Assembly: GCF_964031085.1 (NCBI RefSeq)
Contig: NZ_OZ035001.1
Location: 124,001 to 188,000 of the forward strand
Length of the DNA: 64,000 nucleotides
Origin: Spiroplasma endosymbiont of Asaphidion curtum
GTDB lineage: Bacteria > Bacillota_I > Bacilli_A > Mycoplasmatales > Nriv7
Direction: 5' to 3'
The first letter of the stretch is position 1. Each line of letters opens with the position of its first letter. The position numbers and the translations under genes were made by a program. Of the stretch, positions 1-9,274 are shown piece after piece. Under the pieces are notes generated by a model that searched no databases, had not been told where the DNA came from, and worked only from the letters and a program-made list of their open reading frames with translations.

Positions 1-132
1 AAATCAATTCAAAAATTAGGCATAAACATAACAGATAAAATAAAATTTAAAGGAAATAAAATAAATTTAAAACTTACAAGATGAAAAAGTATAATAAAAT
101 TAATAGATATTAAAATAGAAAAAATAACTTAA
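1..132 (+). CDS. C-terminal end of an unrecognised protein, cut by the window edge
   Basis: A reading frame is open from the first base and ends with TAA at 130-132, giving 43 residues that are rich in lysine and isoleucine and contain one UGA-Trp codon. No start lies in the window and I do not recognise the sequence. An IS256-type transposase remnant begins immediately downstream, so the end of this gene may itself be a junction product. The open frame is short enough to be chance. Confidence 0.25.
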
Positions 133-371
133 ATAATTTAATAATTTTTCTTGAATATCCCCAGAAATTTAGAAGGATTATTTACACAACTAATGCGATT
201 GAATCTGTTAATAGTCAATTAAGAAAAGTCATTAAGAATAAAAAGATTTTTCCTAATGACTCATCAGTTTTTAAAATATGGTTAAGAAATGAATGATGCC
301 AATTCAAAATTGGGGTAGTTGCGATTTCACATTTAATGATAAAATTTGAGGACAGAGTGAATTTAAGTTAA
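126..371 (+). pseudogene. IS256-family (mutator) transposase, C-terminal remnant
   Basis: Translation with UGA as Trp gives the characteristic C-terminal IS256 signature: [17 protein letters not shown], then a K-rich stretch, an FP motif at the usual position, and the terminal FEDRVN before the stop at 369-371. IS256 transposases are about 390-400 residues and only about 80 remain, so the catalytic DDE domain is mostly missing. No start codon or ribosome-binding site is present, so this is a dead fragment. The AT-rich sequence after the stop may contain the old right end of the element, but I could not delimit an inverted repeat. Confidence 0.75.
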
Positions 372-496
372 TTACTTAGAGACACAGTTAATTGTACATC
401 CCTCTTAATTTAAATAATATTAAAATTTGGACTCATATTATTCTACATAACACATATAAGAAATATTTTTCTCTTTTAATTAAAAATGTTAAATTT

Positions 497-1774
497 TTAT
501 TCTATTCCTAGTCAATCGCCTTCAGTGTTCGTTATAATGACAAAACCATCATTTTCATTATCTAATATTTCAAAATAACCATTTATTTGTTCGAAATGAA
601 GTACTATTACTTTTACAAAAGTGTTGAAATCTTCATTTGTGACACTTCCGCCTCAACCAGAATGGTCATTTATAACAAATTTATTTTTAATAATTTTTAT
701 AATGTTTGCTGGTGAATTTTTATTTTGTTTGATTTCATTTCATGTGTTTTTGTTAATTTTAATTTTTAATTTGTCATGGGCTAGAAATTTATATCATTTT
801 TCAATATTATCATAAACATTATGATGAATTGAAGTTGGCAACGCAATATCAGATGTTGCATGATGATGAAAAGCAAAATACATTCATGTTCCGGCAATTA
901 CTAATCCTCCAATTACTAAGGATAGACCTAGAGTTTCCGGAGCCAGAGCGGCAGCGGTACCAGTTTCTCCAGCTATAATCCCGCCTTCAACCGCTGCTGT
1001 TTCGGCAACAGTAATTGTTTCTGCAATTTCTAATCCTTCTGCTGAACTTTCAGCTAAAAGAGGGGTCATTTCCATTTCTTCCGCTGTTCCTGTTGAAACA
1101 GCAGTACGAGTAGAAGATAAACTATTTTTAATATAATTAGCAGTTGTTGATAAACCTTTTATTGGTGATATTCCAGTCATTTTTGAAATCCCCAAAATCC
1201 CAGCACCAGAAATTCCAGTAGAAGTAAGTCCCAAACCAATATTTCTTAATTTTTCTTTAAAAGCTTTTTTATCATTTTCAGATAATGTTTGATAATAACG
1301 ATTAATTTCATTTAATTTTTTTAATTTTTCTTCTTTTGAAAGAGAGTTATATTTATTCGTAATTTCAGGGAATATTTCTGGTTTTTCATTTTCTGATTTT
1401 TTAATATTGTTATTGTTTGGTCGTTTTTTAGAGGTAGCCGATGACCCACCCCCCGGACCGTTATTTGGCGGTTGATTATTACCATTGTTATTATTTAAAT
1501 TTCGTCTATCAATATTTAAAGCACCACGATTTTCATTTAAAATAAAATTTACTTGAAAACTCCCAAAATAATTATTGTTTCTTTCATTAATAGATATAGT
1601 TGCACTATTATCTGTACTATTTGTAATAGATAATATCTCAGAATTTATTAAATTTAAATTTTGGTTAAATTCAATTAACCTTTCAATTATTATTTGAGAT
1701 CTATTTTCATCATTATGTTCAGGTAACATACCTAAATTTACAGTATCAATAAAATTTAATATGTTTTGTACCAT
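497..1774 (-). CDS. Unrecognised 425-residue protein with repeat module, Gly/Ala-rich hydrophobic region and shared C-terminal domain
   Basis: The start at 1774 is supported by an AGAGG ribosome-binding site 6 bases upstream. Residues 1-90 form an alpha/beta module (helix, then strands around NSATISI and FQVNF). A low-complexity linker (Asn/Pro then GPGGGSS) follows at about 95-125, then a basic helical part. Residues about 180-300 are Gly/Ala/Thr-rich and hydrophobic, with at least one likely membrane segment near 285-305. The last 105 residues (from WYKFLAH) are homologous to the protein at 2125-2649. There is no signal peptide. The frame stays open upstream of the ATG for about 130 bases and encodes a second copy of the module (HKNSIIVQ), so the gene may be a 5'-truncated relative of the large secreted gene at 10.5-12.1 kb. 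Function unknown; a toxin- or effector-like protein is only an inference. Confidence 0.6.
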
Positions 1775-2124
1775 AATTACCTCTGTATTAAATTCAACAA
1801 AAAGACTTGCACGTATAGTCGGATGATCATTGTTGATAGTTATAGCTGATAAATTATCATTAATATATTGAACAATTATACTGTTTTTATGTAATATACC
1901 ACAGACTTATGACAAGAACAAGAAATTTTTTTAAAAGGGATGGATTTATTTTTTTATTTAAAATTTTTATAAATAACGACAAATTTTAAGGAAGATTTTA
2001 AAAATAGTTTATAATTAAATTCCAAGGTAAAGAAATTACAGATTAATTTTTTGGAGAAAGGCTGTTGGTTGTTGAATAAATTTTTATTAATTAATAAAAA
2101 TTCACGAAAAGGAAATTAATTAAT
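1775..2124. other. 350-bp divergent intergenic region
   Basis: This separates the minus-strand gene starting at 1774 from the plus-strand gene at 2125. Its left third, read on the minus strand, is an open frame homologous to the repeat module of the 10.5-12.1 kb gene; 17 bases (AAAAACAGTATAATTGT) are identical between the two places. The open frame begins after a TAA near 1903. The right part carries TATAAT-like boxes near 2008 and the leader element described separately. No RNA gene is seen. Confidence 0.5.
2069..2124 (+). promoter_or_regulatory. Conserved leader of secreted-protein genes
   Basis: The stretch before the ATG at 2125 contains a palindrome (TTTTTATTAATTAATAAAAA) followed by TTCACGAAAAGGA, where AAAAGGA is the ribosome-binding site. 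Nearly the same arrangement, including AAAATTCACGAAAAGGA, precedes the minus-strand gene starting at 12102. Conservation through non-coding sequence suggests shared transcriptional or translational control. Confidence 0.55.
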
Positions 2125-2649
2125 ATGAAAAAATTACTAGGAATCTTAGGAACAATAACAATAGCTGGAAGTGGAATGGCAGGACTTGTTGGCAATGCAC
2201 CAGCTCCAGTAAAAAACGAAATTAATTATTCACAAACAAATGATTTAGCAACTTTAAAAAGAGAGAAAAGAGAACATTATAATAAAAATGAAATTTATAT
2301 TTGATATAGATTTTTAGCTCATAATGGTATACAAATTAGAATAAGTAATGATACTTTTAATCAAATTTCATTTAATCATGATTTAAAAACAAAAACTGAA
2401 TTTGAAAATTATTTATATTTAATTTTAAAAGAATTTCCATTTTATAATGGGTCAGAAAACGCAGGAGACGGTCAATGATATATTAGTAATGAAGACATTT
2501 GACATTCTGTACATGTTATAAGTAATCATTATGAAGAAATTTTAAATTTATATAATAAAAAAGAAGATAATAATAGAGGAATAAAAATAATTACTAATAG
2601 AGCTGAGAGCTGAGAAAAAGGTGATTATGGTGTTTTTTTAGATAATTAA
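2125..2649 (+). CDS. Secreted protein of unknown function with R-x-K-R motif (174 aa)
   Basis: The start is set by the AAAAGGA site 17 bases upstream and by the signal peptide that follows it: MKKLLG, a hydrophobic core and a small-residue region ending near NAPAPV. An REKR motif lies at about residues 50-53. The mature part starting at WYRFLAH is homologous to the C-terminal 105 residues of the protein at 497-1774. Shared features are WY-FLAH, a T-(W/F)-N motif, NED, H-(F/Y)-E and a terminal acidic/aromatic tail. There are five UGA-Trp codons. It is followed after 36 bases by another secreted-protein gene, so the two are probably co-transcribed. No known enzyme motif is visible. Confidence 0.7.
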
Positions 2650-2685
2650 TTTTCAAAATATTATAAAGAAAGGAAATATAAAGTT

Positions 2686-3297
2686 ATGAAGAAACTTTTA
2701 AGTTTATTAAGTGTAGTAACAATTACTGGAACGGCAATGCCGATAGTCGTTGCCACAGCACCTCATGAAAAAGAAGAAATTAATTTAGAAAAATTAATTA
2801 GAAGTAAAAGAGATAATCATGAAATAGTAATTGATATAGAAGGTCATGATGATTTACTTTTTCAATCAAATGATATTAATGTTCAATGATATTCAAGTTA
2901 TGGTTTAAATTGAATATTAAAGATTGGTGTAAATTCATGTAATACTATTTTAAATTGATGAAAAAATGACCCCAATTCTCCTGAAAATAAAATTAATAAA
3001 TTTGCAATAATTTTAGGAATTCTTGTTAGTGCGGCGGGGACAGATTATCTTTCACAATTAGGTTACCAGTGGTCAACTTTAACTGCTACAACGGTGGGGC
3101 TTACCACAGGAGCTTTATGAACTAAAGCATCAGAAAAACAAGTATTAAGAAAAATTATTGATTTAATAGTACTATCAGGAATTGTTGCGACAAGAAATGT
3201 TGGAGTTTGAATTTCATTTAATTCAGTTTATCCTGTTTTTAATATTGGAAATTTAAATTCTGATAATGCTGAAACTGGTTTAATTGTAAGACCATAA
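2686..3297 (+). CDS. Secreted or membrane protein of unknown function with R-x-K-R motif (203 aa)
   Basis: A good AAAGGAAA site precedes the ATG. Residues 1-25 form a signal peptide (MKKLLSLLSVVTITGTA, ending near VVATA), and RSKR follows at about 45-48. The mature part has a short acidic region, then two or three hydrophobic segments (around FAIILGILVSAAG, TVGLTTGALW and DLIVLSGIVA), which suggests membrane insertion. It lies 36 bases behind the gene at 2125-2649 and probably shares its promoter. The last 70 bases overlap a minus-strand remnant of another secreted-protein gene. No family is recognised; a pore- or membrane-active role is only an inference. Confidence 0.65.
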
Positions 3298-3392
3298 TAT
3301 ATTTTGTTTATAGTATCATATTTATATAAATAATTATTCTCTGGTTCAATAATAGTTAAGTATAGTATTTTACTACCAACAGTTGTTGATTT
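3228..3392 (-). pseudogene. C-terminal remainder of the secreted gene split by the prophage
   Basis: Just outside the left prophage end, the minus strand continues with a frame reading SKSTTVGSKILYLTII and ending at 3228. Its strand-turn pattern matches the module found beyond NSII in paralogues, and NSII is exactly where the gene at 10.5-12.1 kb is interrupted. I infer that this is the displaced 3' end. It overlaps the end of the plus-strand gene at 2686-3297, so one frame may be a shadow of the other. Confidence 0.4.
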
Positions 3393-3430
3393 AGAAATCC
3401 GTATGCAGTTCAAGTTAATTTTCGTTTCCC
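3393..3430 (+). repeat. Left inverted terminal repeat of the prophage
   Basis: Read inward this begins AGAAATCCGTATGCAGTTCA and ends at TTTTCGTTTCCC. The right end read inward begins GTAGAAACCATATACATATG, then CAAG and TTTTGGTTTC. The two ends match at most positions in the same order, as expected for imperfect terminal inverted repeats of a DDE-transposed element. The exact outer base is uncertain. Confidence 0.5.
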
Positions 3431-3509
3431 TATGTAAGAGCAAAAAATAAATCTTTTAAAATTTAATAAAGAGAATTATATAAAAAATAATTATTCAAAC
3501 TTCTAGAAA

Positions 3510-4592
3510 TTATTTTGTTGAAAATTTTTCCAATGTTTGAAATGGTGTTTTAGTATTTAATGATGAATGAGGGCGTTCAAAATTATAAAAGTAATAATAT
3601 TTGTTTAAATAATGTTGAAGTTCGTTTTGATTTAATTTTTTATCCTTAGAATAAAATAATTTGGTATAATGTTGATGAAACCGCTCAATTTTACCGTTAC
3701 TCTGTGGCGAACGAATCGGTGTGGTTTCGTGGACAATTCCGTTCTTCGAAAGAAAGGTTGTAAAATGCCTTTCTTTTACTTTGTACGATTTTTTATTACT
3801 TCAGTTAGTAGTAGTAAATTCAGGAGCATTATCAGTTCTAATGCGTTTAACTATTATTCCAAGTTCGTTAAAATCTTTCATTGCTCTTTGTACGGCATTA
3901 ACTGCATTATTAGTTCCTAAACTATCATAAACATACCCAAATACTATGCGTGTCATTTCGTCAATGAAATCATAAATGTAATATTTTTTATCAACCGGAA
4001 AATTTGATGTGGTAATAATTTTAGCATCCATTTGCAAAAGACCAATCTCTGAGACTTCATAACGCTTAAAATAGCGTTTTGTTTGTTTGATTTGTTGTTT
4101 TAATTCTTTTCAACGAGGGTCAGATTTAATTCAGCGATAAAAAGTTTTGATGTTTTTAGGAACTTCTAAATTTTTAACATCATGAAAACCGATTTTTAAA
4201 TTGTTAAATAAAGACCACATTCCACCGGTTTGAAGATTTTTGTAATCAAAATATAAATCACATACTTTTTCACGAGAATTTAAACTATATTGATAATTAA
4301 GATTTTGTGGTTTTGTGGTTTTGAACAATAACAAATCTAAATTGTCAGAATAATAAGCGGTCATAATTTTTTCCGCCCAGCGATAAAAGGTTTTCGTTGC
4401 ATTCTTAAAATATTTTTTAATAAGTTTTGTTAAAGTAGTTTCTTCGATATAAAAATAAGTACATAAATTTAAATAGGCAGTAATGCGTTTTTTAGTTTTA
4501 TAGTAATAAGGATTACGGCAATTAGCACTTAATCAACTTTGGATTTTGGCTTTTAAATCTGCTAAATCAGCGTGAGAAATAATATATTTCAT
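3510..4592 (-). CDS. Plectrovirus DDE transposase/integrase (rve core), 360 aa
   Basis: The start at 4592 is preceded by AAGGAGTTTAAAA. The N-terminal 150 residues are basic and helical (DNA-binding). The catalytic core has the retroviral-integrase pattern. The first Asp is in QMDAK or in FIDEMTR, the second in RTDNAPEF and the Glu in SPQSNGKIERFHQ. The C-terminus ends FERPHSSLNTKTP, typical of IS3/IS481-like enzymes. It is the last gene of the prophage and lies against the left terminal repeat. It presumably catalyses integration of the phage genome by acting on the terminal repeats. Length and motifs suggest an intact enzyme. Confidence 0.85.
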
Positions 4593-4612
4593 TTTTAAAC
4601 TCCTTAAATTAA

Positions 4613-4640
4613 GAAAATCGTATTTTTTAATACGATTTTC
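4613..4640 (-). terminator. Hairpin between lipoprotein and transposase genes
   Basis: There is a perfect 12-bp stem (GAAAATCGTATT / AATACGATTTTC) with a 4-base loop, followed on the minus strand by a T-rich stretch. It probably ends or attenuates the long structural-gene transcript before the transposase and can act in both directions. Confidence 0.7.
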
Positions 4641-4659
4641 AAGAATGATTATTAAATTA

Positions 4660-5070
4660 CTAATCTTTATTAGGCATTTCGGCAGAGAATAAAACTATAC
4701 GATAAACACTTGAAACTTTTTTAAATGAAATTTTAACATTAACAATTTCGTCAAGCCAATAACTATTGACATCGTAAGTAGAATCATCAACCCAATAACC
4801 ATTTATTTTTTTATAAACACCATTTTTGTTATAAAGATTAGTAAATTCTGAATTATAGACATAAAATTGTTTTTGTAGTGCTAGAAAATTAGGTAATAAA
4901 ATATTACTTTTTGTAAAATCAAGCATATCATAATTTTTAGGGATTAAAATTAAACCACTATTTTTAACACTAGCAAACTGCAAATTATATTCTTTAAAAT
5001 TATTACTATTACTACACGCAGAGATAAATATTACCTCAACTAAATTTAAAGCTGATAAAAATTTTCGCAT
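4660..5070 (-). CDS. Prophage lipoprotein carrying a copy of the minor-coat N-terminal domain (136 aa)
   Basis: An AAAGGAGG site lies 10 bases before the ATG at 5070; a longer in-frame start at 5091 would include that site and is less likely. Residues 1-20 form a lipoprotein signal (MRKFLSALNLVEVIF) with lipobox ISAC, so the protein should be lipid-anchored on the outer face. From LQFASVKNSG to the end, the roughly 105-residue mature domain is almost identical to residues about 55-160 of the minor coat protein encoded just upstream. Differences are scattered substitutions with no gap. A role in blocking superinfection by occupying the receptor or the coat protein is an inference from this duplication. 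Confidence 0.8.
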   Translation of the reverse strand: MRKFLSALNLVEVIFISACSNSNNFKEYNLQFASVKNSGLILIPKNYDMLDFTKSNILLPNFLALQKQFYVYNSEFTNLYNKNGVYKKINGYWVDDSTYDVNSYWLDEIVNVKISFKKVSSVYRIVLFSAEMPNKD

Positions 5071-5126
5071 AAAGAAAAATCCTCCTTTCAAAGGAATTAT
5101 ATTTTATATAAAAATACTTTAAATAC

Positions 5127-6983
5127 TTAAGAAAACTTTTTTAATATCATTAGTAAGATTGCTAAAGGCACTACAAATTCAAATAACATTTGAAACGCCG
5201 GAATAACCTCAAACACCGGAAAGGCGGTTTTGGTAAAATTAATCGTTGTTTTGGCAATATCCGCAATGGGGCGAATTAAAAGATTAATCCCTGAAAGACC
5301 AAGCAATCAATTTAACACACTAACAGAAGCGTGCTGAATGCCACAGGATATCGCACTAAATAAACCCCAATAAGAACAGTTAGGTGTCGGAATTAAGTCA
5401 TCCATATTACCGCTTATTCCACCGCCAATAAAAGCCGTTGAATTCAAAATGTTAAAATCGTATAAAGAATAATGATATTCAGTACTTTCATTTTTCTTTT
5501 TATATAGTAGAAAAGTTAGCGTAAAAATATTAATTCCATACATTACATCAACTTTGGCATTGTAAAAATGCAGTTTATTACTAGTAGCGTTTCATAATTG
5601 GTTATCATACGCTTTTAAAACATTAAAATCTATTTGATAAGAACTTTTACCGGTGTTAAAACCATTAGCAATTTGTTTATCTTTAACAAAAAAATAGGAA
5701 CGAAAAATCATATTCTTACTATTTTGCATTGTGGAATTAAAATTAATTAAATACTGTTTGGGATAAAAAGTAATTAAGGAACGATAGAAAAAACCCATTT
5801 GTAAAACATTTTTAGGAATTTGTTGCGTTCCTTTGTAATCTAATTCTACATAAGTAGAGGCGTCCATATCAAAACTGGCATAAAAGAATTGTACAAAAAA
5901 CTCACCTAAAACTTTATAAATTTTATTAAATAAATCATTAATAAAACTAATAGTTAAATCTTTTTGGTAATAAAGCATAAAATCTTTAAAATCAACTTTT
6001 AATTTATCATCATAGCGTAAAAAATGGAAGGTATTACCATAATAATTAACTTGTCCAAAAAAGGTATTAATAAAATTTCCTCCAAAACTTGTTCGCGAGC
6101 CAGATTTTCAAAGTGATTTACCATTTTCTAAAAACTCATTATTACCCACAATGCTACCATGCTCAGTTTTTATAGTAATAACATCACCAAAACTGGAAAA
6201 GGAAAGCTCTCTAAAAATAACTTCTTCAATGAAACCGGGCGGATATAAATTTTTGCGACTTAAATTAAATTTACTATTTTGTTTAAAACCATTTAATTTA
6301 ATTGAAATTTCATTCATATATTTAAAATTATTATCAAAGAAATTAAAAATAGGTACTCAATATAAATAACTATAATTAAATTTATCAAAATCTCGGCGTT
6401 GTATCATTAAATAATCAAGTTTATCTTGAAACTGATTATATTGATATTCACCATCATTTTTAGTTATTTCGGTAGGTAATTGTTGCTCGTTTTCTTTTTC
6501 TGGTAAAGAGGGCATTTCAGCAAAAAAGGAAATTATACGATAAACACCTGAAACTTTTTTAAATGAAATTTTAACATTAACAATTTCGTCAAGCCAATAA
6601 CTACGGACATCGTAAGTAGAACCATCAACCCAATAACCATTTATTTTTTTATAAACACCATTTTTGTTATAAAGATTAGTAAATTCTGAATTATAGACAT
6701 AAAATTGTTTTTGTGGTGCCGGAAAATTAGGTAATAAAATATTACTTTTCGTAAAATCAAGCATATCATAATTTTTAGGGATTAAAATTAAACCACTATT
6801 CTTAACATTAGCAAACTTTAATTGGCAACTTTCACCACATTGACTAGGATTGCTGGCTCGTTTTTCTCGTTTCATAAATGATTGTTCCATATTAGTTTTT
6901 GGTGGTTGTTTTATATCAAAGAAGGCACCCAGGGGGACTAAACCAATAAAAGCAATAACTAACCACGACATAAATTTATACAT
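5127..6983 (-). CDS. Plectrovirus minor coat / attachment protein, 618 aa
   Basis: The ATG at 6983 is preceded by AAAGGATAAATAG. Residues 1-22 are a signal or membrane segment (MSWLVIAFIGLVPLGAFF), followed by an REKR motif near residue 39-42 and two cysteines (CGESC). Residues about 55-160 are the domain duplicated in the adjacent lipoprotein. The long central region is rich in Asn, Phe and Tyr, and the C-terminus has two hydrophobic segments ending in a lysine (the last near FEFVVPLAILLMILKK). Size, position after the ATPase and the terminal anchor fit the tip or adsorption protein of filamentous phages. At least five UGA-Trp codons fall inside it. It appears intact. Confidence 0.8.
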
Positions 6984-7017
6984 ATCTATTTATCCTTTCT
7001 TTTATTGTTTAACTCCT

Positions 7018-7254
7018 TAAAATTAAATATATTGTTGATAAAATGCAAATCGTTCCTAAAATTTGGAAAATCGGATGTTGAGAAAATAACCTAATCATTG
7101 GTTTAAACAAATCTAAAATTTTAATATTATTTGATAGAACTTTATTAAAATATTCTAAACCCTCACGCACATAGGCTCATAAACCTAAAAAGTCGTTTAA
7201 AGCAAAAATAGAAAAAACAGCAACAAGAATAAATAATATTATTAATTTAAACAT
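7018..7254 (-). CDS. Small plectrovirus membrane protein (78 aa)
   Basis: It starts MFKLIILFILVAVFSIFAL, a membrane segment or signal peptide, and ends with a second hydrophobic segment (ILGTICILSTIYLI). The start follows the upstream gene's stop by 9 bases. Its stop is embedded in TAAGGAGTTAAAC, which lies upstream of the minor coat protein. Two membrane passes with a short loop resemble small virion or assembly proteins of filamentous phages. The exact role is unknown. Confidence 0.7.
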
Positions 7255-7263
7255 TTTCTAAAC

Positions 7264-7590
7264 CTACCTTTTTATTCGCCGTCCGTGCTGGTTAACTCAT
7301 GGTCTATTTTTAGGGCTATTACCACTAAACTTCTTAATTGAACCACTAGATGATTTTTTCTTAGCTCCTCAATTAGCAACTGATTTTTGATATTTTTTAC
7401 GAAAACCAGCTTTTGGTCGTTCAATATGAATACCTAAAATGCCACCAATTACGAGATTTATCACAAGCATAATTAGCGGAAAAATAATAATGCGAATATC
7501 TGTTCCAGGAATGGTTAAAGTTCAAATTAAATCAAAAACTTTATAAAACATATCGCCAATCAAACTAGCCATTTTTTCTAAGTTTTCCAT
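7264..7590 (-). CDS. Plectrovirus membrane protein with basic tail (108 aa)
   Basis: AGGAGTTTAAAA before the ATG at 7590 is a strong ribosome-binding site. An amphipathic N-terminus is followed by a membrane segment at about 32-52 (IIIFPLIMLVINLVIGG). A highly basic, Ser/Gly-rich tail follows (KKSSSGSIKKF, ending RRIKR). The basic tail after a single membrane pass could bind the phage DNA during assembly, by analogy with inoviral coat proteins; this is inference. It follows the ATPase gene by 12 bases. Confidence 0.7.
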
Positions 7591-7602
7591 TTTTAAACTC
7601 CT

Positions 7603-8592
7603 TTACTTGTTTTTCTTCTTCAGATTATTTTTTAACTTAGTAAGTATCTTACTGAATTTTTCCATTTTTAAATATTCTAATGCTTCAATATCCATCACAT
7701 TATCATTTCAAAATTTATGCTGATAATTATCATTCAAAGCACGATTACTTAATTCACGCAAGAATGATAAATATTTATTATCATAAAGGTTTAAAATTGA
7801 CATCGGAATTTTCAATTTAAAGAAATAAATGTCTAATTCCGGAATGCTACGATACTTGATTTTGCGACCTTTTTTATCATTTTTAGCATTAATTAGAGTT
7901 AATCGTCATTGTTCGTATTCGCTTACGGATTTAAAAGTACCATAAATAACTTGCAAATAGGGTCGAAAGATACTAACTGGTTTTTTTCTAATACCAACAA
8001 TTATTGAATTCGCAATATCACGAACTTTAACTCATATATGTTCGGCTCGTTGTCCGCTTGCTAATACAATATGGGTAAATTGGCGAGCCGAAGCGAAATA
8101 TTCTTGTAAACCTTGGGTTACTCTATCATTTTCTTTATAATCAGTTCCTTCTAAAAATAAGTTGGTTTCATCTCATAACAGTAAATGTTTTTCATCTAAA
8201 ATTGGATAATTATAATCTAATAAAGACATATGCCCTAATGAAAGCATTTGTTTATCTGTAATCGGAAAAGTAGAAATCGTTTTTCAACCACTTAATAAGT
8301 AAGAAGCTAAAACCATTAAAGCAGTTTTTCCAGTTCCTAAGGCACCAATTACTAAATTTAAGGGTGAATTTAATAAGAAATTAATAAAACTACGACGAGC
8401 AAAGAAATGAGAAATTTTAGTATATAGAATATACAAAGCAATTAATAAATAAATAATATCAAATAATATTCGTCAACTTTGAGGATTATAATAATGCAAA
8501 ATCGCACCATAAAATCACGCAATAATAAATAAAGTGCGATTTAAAGCGACAAAATCATATAATCTTAAATTTATTTTTTTAAACAATAGCAT
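7603..8592 (-). CDS. Zot-like morphogenesis ATPase (329 aa)
   Basis: An N-terminal membrane region (RTLFIIAWFYGAILHYY, then DIIYLLIALYILY) precedes a P-loop ATPase domain with Walker A GALGTGKTA at about residue 85, and a Walker-B-like LLWDETNLF. The order and motifs match the filamentous-phage assembly ATPase (gene I/Zot family), which powers extrusion of the phage through the membrane. The gene follows the coat gene by 35 bases and ends KNNLKKKNK. It is intact here; the second prophage copy is cut by the window end. Confidence 0.85.
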
Positions 8593-8627
8593 CACTTAAA
8601 TCACACTTTCTTTATTTTTATTACTAT

Positions 8628-8861
8628 CTATCTGCCGGGCATTAATTTTTCAAACATTTTGAAAGCAATTAAAAATAAACCAATAATCACACCAAGCAAG
8701 AAAACTCAATATGTAGCAAAGAAATTAACGACATTCGGCATATTACCACCAATAATATCAGTTCAAATATTACCAAATGCTTTAATTAATGCTTTTCATA
8801 AATTAGTAACCGCTTGTTCACCAGTAACAGCTGGTGCATCTACTAAGAAAGTTCCGAACAT
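8628..8861 (-). CDS. Plectrovirus major coat protein (77 aa)
   Basis: A strong AAAGGGGGTGAT ribosome-binding site precedes the ATG, as expected for the most abundant virion protein. The protein starts MFGTFLVDAPAVTGEQA and has an amphipathic helix (LWKALIKAFGNIW). It then has a membrane segment (YWVFLLGVIIGLFLIAF) and a short basic C-terminus (KLMPGR). This is the classic layout of a filamentous-phage coat protein and resembles plectrovirus coat proteins. Three UGA-Trp codons make the standard-code frame unreadable. Confidence 0.88.
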
Positions 8862-8876
8862 ATAATCACCCCCTTT

Positions 8877-9110
8877 CTAAACAAAATATGATTTAACCTT
8901 ATAAAATAAAATAACCATAAATAAGACGATGAATACTAATACCATTCAAAACGCAATATTTGCTATTAAAAGTCAAAGTAGTTCTTTGGTTAAATCAATT
9001 TCTTTACCACCAGTAATACGAGCTGGAATAGTTGTAATTTGAATAAATAAATCCCAAAAATACACTTTTATTTGTTCTCAATCTAAATCTTTTCAAACAA
9101 CTAAAAACAT
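8877..9110 (-). CDS. Small plectrovirus membrane protein (77 aa)
   Basis: This starts MFLVVWKDLDWEQIKVYF and contains one long C-terminal hydrophobic segment (LLWLLIANIAFWMVLVFIVL). It ends KVKSYFV 15 bases before the coat-protein start. There are four UGA-Trp codons. The position directly before the major coat gene suggests a virion or assembly component. Confidence 0.7.
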
Positions 9111-9115
9111 AATAA

Positions 9116-9265
9116 TTACCGCTTAAAAGGTCAAAAGAGTAGAAAAATAATTGCTGAGAAGAGCATTACAATTATTAAAATTGAAAACAAAAATACAACT
9201 TGAGGTGGTAAATCGGCAGTTGGATAAATTAATTCAATTAACTCAATAATTATTTTTTTAAACAT
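9116..9265 (-). CDS. Tiny plectrovirus membrane protein (49 aa)
   Basis: An acidic-hydrophobic N-terminus (MFKKIIIELIELIY) is followed by one membrane helix (VVFLFSILIIVMLFSAIIF) and a basic end (WPFKR). It is packed between two other small membrane-protein genes, with 5 bases to the next start. Small bitopic proteins of this kind are normal in filamentous phages. The identical gene in the second prophage copy supports it as real. Confidence 0.65.
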
Positions 9266-9274
9266 TTTCTAAAC

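Noticed and set aside
621-815. 64-codon plus-strand frame
   Set aside because: It is antisense to the C-terminal domain of the gene at 497-1774, which is supported by homology to 2125-2649.
3393-3430. Xer/dif recombination site at the prophage end
   Set aside because: The end resembles an inverted terminal repeat matching the other end; no dif core shared across the two insertion targets is evident.
3669-3930. Two overlapping plus-strand frames near 3.7-3.9 kb
   Set aside because: They are antisense to the DDE core of the prophage transposase.
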